Origin: Bacteroidota bacterium
GTDB lineage: Bacteria; Bacteroidota; Bacteroidia; Chitinophagales; Chitinophagaceae
Direction: 5' to 3'
Length of the DNA stretch: 5,272 nucleotides
Assembly (NCBI GenBank): GCA_028877005.1
Contig: JAGWPI010000299.1
Span: forward strand, 1-5,272
Shown: positions 1 to 4,355 of the stretch, piece by piece
Position numbering within the stretch: position 1 is the first letter of the stretch
Layout: the number at the start of each line of letters is the position of its first letter
Translations under genes and position numbers: made by a program
The notes under the pieces: generated by a model
What the model saw: the letters and a program-made list of their open reading frames with translations, nothing else
Databases searched by the model: none
What the model was told of the DNA's origin: nothing

Positions 1-725
1 AAGAAAAACCAGTCATGAGATCTATTTTTACCTGAATGGCTTAAATCAAAATCAACCGGTGGTACTCGCAATTGAAATGCAAGATTCATATTTCCCGAAT
101 TTTTATCAACACTAATAAAACTTATAGATGCCTTAAAGTTTTTTCTATATGTGTTAATAGGCACATCACCATTAGCATTATCCATAGGTACAGCAAATCT
201 GGTACCTGCTACTATATATTCTGTATTTTCTGTAATAAATGGTGAAGAGTGATTCCCTGCACTATTGGGTAGTTCTAAAATTTCAGCAGTTTTAAAAGTA
301 GTTAAATCAACCCTTGCAACACGAGGAGTATTATTTGCATTTGCGAAAATCCAGCGACCATCAATTTCACCATTGGTTTGAGAAAGCTCAAGGTGGTGTT
401 GATCATCCCAGGGAATAAAACCGTGCGATGTGTTAAGCATGGGTTTAGTTTCCTCACTATAGCCATAACCATTTTCAGGGAACACTGAAAAAATAGGAAC
501 AATTTTTAATAATCTTCCCGAAGGTAATCCGTATACACTCAGTTGTCCGTTAAAGCCTCCGGAAACAAAATTATAAAATTCATCATATTTACCCGGTGCA
601 ACATATACTTGCTGTGCGGCATCACCACTTACAGCATCGCCTGTATTTTTTGGCTTACAAGAAAACATAGTACTCATAATAAGTAGCAAAATCCATGCAC
701 CATTAAAGAAATTATTTTTTTTCAT
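1..725 (-). CDS. nosZ: Nitrous-oxide reductase NosZ, clade II (Sec/lipoprotein type), N-terminal part
   Basis: NosZ is the copper enzyme that reduces N2O to N2 outside the cytoplasmic membrane, the last step of denitrification. The visible 241 residues start at ATG 725-723 and run off the left edge, so the rest of the beta-propeller and the C-terminal CuA domain are outside the window. Residues 1-23 form a lipoprotein signal: a KK start, a hydrophobic core and the lipobox MFSC with Cys23. There is no twin-arginine motif. Residues 107-124 hold the NosZ signature DDQHHLELS followed by IDGRW, in which His110 and His111 correspond to CuZ ligands. NNTPRVARVDL follows at 131-141. His159 in GNHSSPF is another possible ligand. 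Residues 226-241 (DLSHSGKNRSHDWFF) resemble the clade II DLxxAGKGxSHGWFF stretch. The gene follows the cytochrome c gene after 30 bp and is probably in its operon. Family assignment is firm; the lipoprotein call rests on the signal sequence alone. Confidence 0.95.
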   Translation of the reverse strand, partial: MKKNNFFNGAWILLLIMSTMFSCKPKNTGDAVSGDAAQQVYVAPGKYDEFYNFVSGGFNGQLSVYGLPSGRLLKIVPIFSVFPENGYGYSEETKPMLNTSHGFIPWDDQHHLELSQTNGEIDGRWIFANANNTPRVARVDLTTFKTAEILELPNSAGNHSSPFITENTEYIVAGTRFAVPMDNANGDVPINTYRKNFKASISFISVDKNSGNMNLAFQLRVPPVDFDLSHSGKNRSHDWFF

Positions 726-755
726 ATTTATTTAATTTATTACAATTATTTATAT

Positions 756-1247
756 TTATTTAATACCATCATTTTTACGCATAAATTCATATACATCTCT
801 GGCTTCCTGATCGGTTAAATGTTGATTGGGCATTCTAACCAAACAAATTTCTAACATGGCCTGAGCCTTTGGATCTTTAGTTAACATATCATCAGTATTG
901 GTAACAAAATTCATAATCCATTCAGCTGTATGCCTTTGTGTAACACCCTTCCAACCCGGACCAACTAATTTTTCATCGGTAAGTTTATGGCAAGAGCTAC
1001 ATTTAATGTTATATACCTTGCTTCCATTATCAGCCATAGAGACATCGAGTGAAGGGGAAATATCTACATGTGTAAATTTGCCCTCACCTCTGTTGGGGTC
1101 GTAAGCAGGATTGGCACTTGTAGTGGTTTTGGTTGATGCATTATTACTTGTACCTGCATCATTCGCGCTTGTTTCATTTTTTTGACTAGAGCTACTACAA
1201 GCAATAAGCAATATGCCAAATAGGCCTAAAATAACTAACTTTTTCAT
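756..1247 (-). CDS. Monohaem cytochrome c lipoprotein, likely electron donor to NosZ
   Basis: This 163-residue protein is probably an exported electron carrier that feeds NosZ. Residues 1-17 are a lipoprotein signal peptide (MKKLVILGLF, then the lipobox LIAC with Cys17). A low-complexity Ser/Thr/Asn/Ala linker (about 18-48) would tether the haem domain to the membrane. The class I cytochrome c domain covers about 70-160: haem attachment motif CSSCH at 83-87, a VGPGWKGV loop at 95-102, probable distal ligand Met139 in RMPNQ, and a closing helix at 145-157. I chose the ATG at 1247-1245 because it gives a clean signal peptide. An in-frame ATG at 1310 would add 21 residues that hide the signal. 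There is no Shine-Dalgarno sequence; AAAATTGAAC precedes the start. A small cytochrome c next to nosZ is common in clade II clusters, so the donor role is inferred from context. Confidence 0.9.
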   Translation of the reverse strand: MKKLVILGLFGILLIACSSSSQKNETSANDAGTSNNASTKTTTSANPAYDPNRGEGKFTHVDISPSLDVSMADNGSKVYNIKCSSCHKLTDEKLVGPGWKGVTQRHTAEWIMNFVTNTDDMLTKDPKAQAMLEICLVRMPNQHLTDQEARDVYEFMRKNDGIK

Positions 1248-1323
1248 GTTCAATTTTAATTTAAATGATGTAATTTTATTGGATGTTATCTGCATGGGTT
1301 GTGAACACATTTATTTTATGGTA

Positions 1324-1367
1324 CAAGATTACAAATAGCAGAATGGCTGAATTATGCGTTGAATCAT
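1324..1367 (-). promoter_or_regulatory. Predicted promoter of the cytochrome c-nosZ operon with a Fnr-like box
   Basis: Read on the minus strand, the 14-bp box ATGAT-TCAA-CGCAT (1367-1354) has a perfect left half-site and a degenerate right one, 8 of 10 half-site bases against ATGAT-N4-ATCAT. The -7 element TAATCTTG (1331-1324) has one mismatch to TAnnTTTG. The distance from the box centre to the end of the -7 element is 36.5 bp, the same as in the three plus-strand promoters of this window. This predicts a transcription start near 1319 and a leader of about 72 nt before the ATG at 1247. No good -33 TTTG element is placed, which fits an activator-dependent promoter. The degenerate half-site makes this the weakest of the four. 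Confidence 0.45.
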
Positions 1368-1417
1368 AATCATATCAACAACCCCATTTGAGACAAATCC
1401 GACAAAGCGTCATTTCT

Positions 1418-1432
1418 ATCAAACTCCTTGAT
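1418..1432. repeat. Inverted repeat ATCAA-N5-TTGAT
   Basis: The 15 bp ATCAA-ACTCC-TTGAT carry two FNR-type half-sites in everted order, with ATCAA first. A standard FNR dimer site has the opposite order, TTGAT-N4-ATCAA. It lies midway between the two divergent promoters. It could be an operator for another dimeric regulator or a chance repeat; a 5-bp arm is short for AT-rich DNA. Confidence 0.35.
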
Positions 1433-1437
1433 TCCTC

Positions 1438-1455
1438 TACATTTCAATAAATGTA
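1438..1455. repeat. Perfect inverted repeat TACATTT-N4-AAATGTA
   Basis: The two 7-bp arms TACATTT and AAATGTA flank CAAT, giving 18 bp of dyad symmetry. It lies between the divergent promoters, 23 bp upstream of the first box facing the regulator gene. It is unlikely to be a terminator because it lies upstream of both predicted transcription starts and is not downstream of any gene. An operator for a further regulator is the most natural reading. Confidence 0.4.
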
Positions 1456-1478
1456 TCTTTTGTACAATTCCAAGAAAT

Positions 1479-1492
1479 ATGACGAAAATCAT
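1479..1492 (+). promoter_or_regulatory. Fnr-like box 1 upstream of the Crp/Fnr gene
   Basis: ATGAC-GAAA-ATCAT matches 9 of 10 half-site bases of the perfect palindrome ATGAT-N4-ATCAT found upstream of the membrane protein gene. Its half-sites are identical to those of the box upstream of ric. Its centre lies at about -63.5 from the predicted start near 1549, and 22 bp, about two helical turns, upstream of box 2. The 10-bp sequence AAAATCATGT at 1485-1494 is repeated at 1507-1516. Confidence 0.5.
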
Positions 1493-1500
1493 GTAAACAA

Positions 1501-1544
1501 CTGCTTAAAATCATGTTTCAACCACTAGGGTGCGGGTAATTTTA
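1501..1544 (+). promoter_or_regulatory. Predicted promoter of the Crp/Fnr gene with Fnr-like box 2
   Basis: The box CTGCT-TAAA-ATCAT (1501-1514) matches the core TGAT-N4-ATCA at 7 of 8 positions, with the promoter-proximal half perfect. The -7 element TAATTTTA (1537-1544) has one mismatch to TAnnTTTG. The box centre is 36.5 bp from the end of the -7 element, which predicts a start near 1549 with the box near -41.5 and a leader of about 19 nt. If the downstream gene product binds it, this would be autoregulation. Confidence 0.45.
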
Positions 1545-1567
1545 TACTACACAAGAAACAGCCCAAC

Positions 1568-2161
1568 ATGATAGATATAGATTTATTGCTCTCCTTTGGC
1601 GCTACTTATAAAAAAACTACATCAAATGAAGTTCTTTTTCGGGAAGGAGATGACTGTCATTTTTATTATCAATTAATAGAAGGATCAGTAAGATGGGTTC
1701 ATATTAATGATGAAGGCCAAGAATATATACACGATATGATATCACCGGGTGAGAGTTTGGGTGAAATGCCTTTATTTGATAATGGACCATATGCCGCCAC
1801 TGCTATTACCAATAAAGAAAGTATATTACTACGCCTAAAAAAACATCATTTTCATCAATTACTAAAAGAAGAACCTATCCTTCATTTTTTATTTTCACAA
1901 CTATTAGCAAAAAGATTAAGGTTTAAATTTTTAATGTCGAAAGAATTAGCCCTCAATAAACCGGAAGAAAAAATTTGTACATTATTATCTTATTACAAAA
2001 TCAATAAAAAATTTTTCTGCACTAAATGCAATATGGTGCAACTAACCAGGCAACAGATTGCAGATATGACAGGTCTGCGAGTTGAAACTGTTATTAGAAG
2101 TATTCGTCTGCTGCAGAATAAAGGAAAATTAGCCATTGCGAAAGGTAAAGTTTATTTCTAG
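1568..2161 (+). CDS. Crp/Fnr-family transcriptional regulator, likely of the NO/N2O genes
   Basis: This 197-residue protein has the normal two-domain Crp/Fnr layout. A cyclic-nucleotide-type beta-roll sensor covers about 15-100 (LFREGDDC at 23-30, ISPGESLGEMPLF at 58-70), a dimerisation helix covers about 104-128, and a winged helix-turn-helix covers about 158-197 (LTRQQIADMTGLRVETVIRS at 159-178). Glu173 and Arg177 align with the DNA-contacting Glu209 and Arg213 of E. coli FNR, but Ile176 replaces Ser212. The N-terminal cysteines that hold the FNR 4Fe-4S cluster are absent. Cysteines occur at 30, 137, 151 and 154, the last two as a CTKC motif just before the DNA-binding domain. The sensed signal is therefore unknown; NO through haem or thiol/metal redox chemistry are candidates. 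Its position between nosZ and NO-defence genes, and the boxes around it, suggest it controls this cluster and itself. No Shine-Dalgarno sequence is visible. Confidence 0.9.
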   Translation: MIDIDLLLSFGATYKKTTSNEVLFREGDDCHFYYQLIEGSVRWVHINDEGQEYIHDMISPGESLGEMPLFDNGPYAATAITNKESILLRLKKHHFHQLLKEEPILHFLFSQLLAKRLRFKFLMSKELALNKPEEKICTLLSYYKINKKFFCTKCNMVQLTRQQIADMTGLRVETVIRSIRLLQNKGKLAIAKGKVYF

Positions 2162-2199
2162 GTACTTATGCAACTCAAAAGTTAACCAATGATACCCTT

Positions 2200-2219
2200 A
2201 TGACACATATATGTGTCAT
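2200..2219. repeat. Perfect 20-bp palindrome between the regulator and the membrane protein gene
   Basis: ATGACACATATATGTGTCAT is its own reverse complement over all 20 bases. It begins 39 nt after the stop codon of the Crp/Fnr gene and ends 11 bp before the 16-bp Fnr-like palindrome. As RNA it could form a 7-bp stem with a 6-nt loop and might act as a weak terminator, but only TTTCTC follows, not a U-tract. As DNA its TGACAC-N6-GTGTCA symmetry is typical of a dimer operator. I favour an operator and leave termination open. Confidence 0.55.
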
Positions 2220-2230
2220 TTCTCAGGTGC

Positions 2231-2275
2231 TATGATTATAATCATAAATGTGCATAAAATGTAGGTTTTACTTTG
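2231..2275 (+). promoter_or_regulatory. Predicted promoter of the membrane protein gene with a perfect Fnr-like palindrome
   Basis: TATGATTATAATCATA (2231-2246) is a perfect 16-bp palindrome containing TGAT-N4-ATCA, the best Fnr-like site in the window. A -7 candidate TTACTTTG (2268-2275) has one mismatch to TAnnTTTG and ends 36.5 bp from the palindrome centre, as in the other three promoters. This would start transcription near 2280, only about 3 nt before the ATG. The overlapping alternative TAGGTTTT (2262-2269) also has one mismatch and would give a leader of about 9 nt with the box nearer -35.5. No -33 TTTG is seen. Confidence 0.55.
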
Positions 2276-2282
2276 CAGTAAT

Positions 2283-3497
2283 ATGAACAATATTGCACAA
2301 AAGTGGATTTCCGTAAGTTTCTTTAATTTATTAATAGTAGCCATTATAGGGGTTATACTAAGATACAAAATTGCTTATGCGTTGCCTATTATTAATCAAA
2401 AATATTTATTACATGCCCACTCGCATTTTGCATTTACAGGTTGGGTTACAATGGCATTAATGACTTTATTGGTTCAATATTTAACGCAACATCAAAATAT
2501 CCATGCTTTTAAAAAATACAAACAAATTTTATGGCTCAATCTAATAGCTGCTTATGGTATGCTGTTTACTTTCCCTTTTGAAGGTTACGCAGCATTGTCT
2601 ATCACTTTTTCTTCTATTTCTATATTAGATAGTTACGCATTTGCTTATATGTATTGGAAAGATTTAAGTAAGATTGAATGGCAAAGCACAACACATAGTT
2701 ACTTTAAAATTGCAGTCATATTTAATGCGCTATCTTCTCTTGGCGTATTTACCTTGGCATATATGATGGCTACAAAACAGACAGAACAAAACTATTATTT
2801 AGCATCTGTCTATTTCTTTCTTCACTTTCAGTACAATGGCTGGTTTTTATTTGCATGCTTGGGTTTATGGAATAAATTCATAGAACAAAGTGGCGCATCA
2901 ACAAATCAACTGAAATGGATTTTTATATTATTTACAGCTTCATGTATTCCCAATTATTTTTTATCTACCCCCTGGATATCTATCCCCTTCATTTTCCATA
3001 CACTGGTAGTATTAGCAGTTGTAGTGCAATTATTTGCCTGGGTATGGATGCTGAGTATAGTGCGAACAAACAATCAGCAACTTTTTAAACAGGTACCAAA
3101 GTTTATGAAACAGGTATTAGGTATAGTAGCTATTGCTTTTAGTATAAAACTAATATTGCAATTAGGCTCTGCCATACCTACATTAAGCACTTTAACATAT
3201 GGCTTCAGACCTATTGTAATTGGATATTTACACTTGGCTTTATTAGGAGTAATTACTTTGTACATAGTGGTACATAATTTATTAGAAAAAAATTTAACAA
3301 ATAGCAAATACCTGCAAATGGGTATTAGCGTTTTTATAATAGGCATTATATTAAACGAGTTTTTACTAATGGTAGAAGGGATAGCGGATTTATTTAACCT
3401 TGCAGTGTCTTTCATCAATCAGGCATTACTCTTTGCTGCCATAATACTCATGATGGGTATGGCTTGGATAAATATTCAAAACAAACTATTAAAATGA
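2283..3497 (+). CDS. Polytopic membrane protein with conserved histidines, NnrS / haem-copper oxidase subunit I-like (unassigned)
   Basis: The 404-residue product has about 12 hydrophobic segments (near 12-33, 45-66, 83-105, 108-125, 141-163, 172-196, 212-227, 231-258, 277-297, 308-331, 346-365 and 372-395) and no signal peptide. Histidines lie in or beside predicted helices: HAHSHFAFTGW at 44-54, HFQYNGW at 181-187, His239, and YLHLALLG at 315-322. This layout recalls haem-binding membrane proteins, namely the NnrS family (HxHE start, 12 helices, linked to NO stress) and subunit I of haem-copper oxidases and NO reductases. However, the CuB HH pair and the NorB signatures are not seen, so catalysis cannot be claimed. 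It sits 51 bp upstream of ric and behind the best Fnr-like box, which supports a role in NO sensing, removal or tolerance. The family resemblance is recalled, not computed. Start ATG 2283 gives a short charged N-terminus before the first helix. Confidence 0.6.
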   Translation: MNNIAQKWISVSFFNLLIVAIIGVILRYKIAYALPIINQKYLLHAHSHFAFTGWVTMALMTLLVQYLTQHQNIHAFKKYKQILWLNLIAAYGMLFTFPFEGYAALSITFSSISILDSYAFAYMYWKDLSKIEWQSTTHSYFKIAVIFNALSSLGVFTLAYMMATKQTEQNYYLASVYFFLHFQYNGWFLFACLGLWNKFIEQSGASTNQLKWIFILFTASCIPNYFLSTPWISIPFIFHTLVVLAVVVQLFAWVWMLSIVRTNNQQLFKQVPKFMKQVLGIVAIAFSIKLILQLGSAIPTLSTLTYGFRPIVIGYLHLALLGVITLYIVVHNLLEKNLTNSKYLQMGISVFIIGIILNEFLLMVEGIADLFNLAVSFINQALLFAAIILMMGMAWINIQNKLLK

Positions 3498-3537
3498 CTT
3501 TAATCATAGTTTGCACTTTTGAAGTAAAATAGATTTG
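3494..3537 (+). promoter_or_regulatory. Predicted promoter of ric with a Fnr-like box overlapping the upstream stop codon
   Basis: The box ATGAC-TTTA-ATCAT (3494-3507) matches 9 of 10 half-site bases of the perfect palindrome, and its left half contains the TGA stop codon (3495-3497) of the membrane protein gene. The -7 element TAGATTTG (3530-3537) matches TAnnTTTG perfectly and ends 36.5 bp from the box centre. The predicted start is near 3542, leaving a leader of about 6 nt before ATG 3548. A TTTG at 3510-3513 is too close to the -7 element to be a standard -33 element. ric may thus have its own promoter besides read-through from upstream. Confidence 0.55.
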
Positions 3538-3547
3538 CCAAAAAAAT

Positions 3548-4282
3548 ATGGAAAGTCTATTACAAAAATCTCTTTTTTCCATTATTGAACAATCACCGGC
3601 TTCAATAATGGTACTAGAAAAATTTCACGTAGATTATTGCCATTTTAGTAAAAAAACACTGGCAGAGATTTGCCAGATACAACAAATTCCAACGTTTGCT
3701 TTAATAAAAGCTTTAGAAGAAATATTAAAAGCACCAACACAGCAAACAAATGAACATGAACTAAATGCATTGTCATTATCAGAACTTATAGCATTTATAT
3801 TACAAAACTATCATGCTTATTTAAAAAATCAACTCCCCGCAATATTGTCACAATTAGAAAAAATTACTAAAAAACACGACGGGAATTTTCCATTTTTATT
3901 AGATGTTTACTTCTTTTTCGAGTTGTGGAAAGATGAGATAACCGCTCATTTAATTTATGAAGAATCAAAACTATTTCCTGCTATAATAGCTTTAGAAAAA
4001 AATGCCTATAAGGCAGAGCAAGAATCGGTAAATACAGCTGCATATGATCAGATATTACATATTTTAGAAAAAGAACATGAGCATTCAGATGATTTAATAG
4101 AAAAAATAAAAACCTTAACAAATAATTTTACTGCACCGCCACAAAGTTGCAAAACATTGCAATTGAACTTTGCTTTACTAAAACAACTCTATCAAAATTT
4201 ACAAGAACACCTTTATATAGAAAATAATGTGCTATTACCAAAGGCAAAAAAATTAATGTTACATATGCCCAATTACAATTAA
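3548..4282 (+). CDS. ric: Iron-sulfur cluster repair di-iron protein, Ric/YtfE/ScdA family
   Basis: Ric proteins are cytoplasmic di-iron proteins that help restore iron-sulfur clusters damaged by NO or oxidants. The 244 residues have the usual two parts. An N-terminal ScdA_N-type domain (DUF542) covers about 1-62, with SPASIMVLEKFHVDYC at 16-31. A hemerythrin-like four-helix bundle covers about 76-240. All six expected iron ligands can be placed by comparison with E. coli YtfE: His89, His134, Glu138 (HLIYEES), His177 (KEHEHSDDL), His221 and Glu225 (HLYIENNVLLP). The oddity is in the N-terminal domain: the family motif DYCCGG is DYCHFS here, so one cysteine and both glycines are missing. Length fits the family. 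It lies 51 bp after the membrane protein gene with a predicted Fnr-like promoter between them, which fits induction under nitrosative conditions. An AAAAAAAT run precedes the ATG; no Shine-Dalgarno sequence is present. Confidence 0.92.
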   Translation: MESLLQKSLFSIIEQSPASIMVLEKFHVDYCHFSKKTLAEICQIQQIPTFALIKALEEILKAPTQQTNEHELNALSLSELIAFILQNYHAYLKNQLPAILSQLEKITKKHDGNFPFLLDVYFFFELWKDEITAHLIYEESKLFPAIIALEKNAYKAEQESVNTAAYDQILHILEKEHEHSDDLIEKIKTLTNNFTAPPQSCKTLQLNFALLKQLYQNLQEHLYIENNVLLPKAKKLMLHMPNYN

Positions 4283-4355
4283 AAAATAATCACTTAAGTT
4301 AAAAAAACAGCCACTTTCAAAAAAAAACCGAACTTTCGACCAAAAAAATTTTGGT
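4283..4355. other. ric-lnt intergenic spacer with an AT-rich inverted repeat
   Basis: This 73-bp spacer is rich in A-runs. Its one clear structure is the perfect inverted repeat ACCAAAA-AAA-TTTTGGT (4339-4355), a 7-bp stem with a 3-nt loop that ends exactly at the proposed TTG start of lnt. It could be a weak terminator for ric, though it is followed by TTGAAAAAAAG and not a clean U-tract. It could also be an RNA structure that limits initiation at the TTG. No Fnr-like box and no good -7 element were found here. Confidence 0.4.

Larger units (their letters stand above)
1248..1567. other. Divergent control region between the nosZ operon and the Crp/Fnr gene
   Basis: No coding sequence is convincing in these 320 bp. 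The region serves two divergent transcription units and holds several short symmetric elements, each listed separately: one Fnr-like box plus -7 element facing the cytochrome c-nosZ genes, two tandem Fnr-like boxes plus a -7 element facing the regulator gene, and two inverted repeats in the middle. A further weak match to TGAT-N4-ATCA (TCAT-TTCT-ATCA, 1410-1421) has a C in place of the important G and is not called as a site. No Rho-independent terminator is seen, as expected between divergent genes. Confidence 0.7.

Noticed and set aside
302..502. A 66-codon minus-strand open frame
   Set aside because: It overlaps nosZ in another frame on the same strand, and nosZ has clear family motifs across this stretch.
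898..1104. A 68-codon plus-strand open frame
   Set aside because: It lies antisense to the haem-binding core of the cytochrome c gene and shows no protein features of its own.
1248..1310. A longer cytochrome c starting at ATG 1310
   Set aside because: The 21 extra residues would bury a textbook lipoprotein signal that begins at 1247. The 1310 start would also leave a leader of only about 9 nt from the predicted start.
1410..1421. A further TGAT-N4-ATCA-like match, TCAT-TTCT-ATCA
   Set aside because: The G of the half-site core is replaced by C, and no -7 element is placed 36.5 bp away in a useful direction. One such match in AT-rich DNA can be chance.
2200..2219. The 20-bp palindrome as a standard Rho-independent terminator of the regulator gene
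   Set aside because: The stem is AT-rich and is not followed by a U-tract, so I list it as a palindrome with an open role and not as a terminator.
3074..3418. A 114-codon minus-strand open frame
   Set aside because: It is antisense to the end of the membrane protein gene, and its composition is what a mirrored hydrophobic gene gives.
2283..3497. Calling the membrane protein a nitric-oxide reductase (NorB)
   Set aside because: The histidine pattern lacks the CuB-type HH pair and NorB signatures, and the protein's identity could not be confirmed from the sequence alone.
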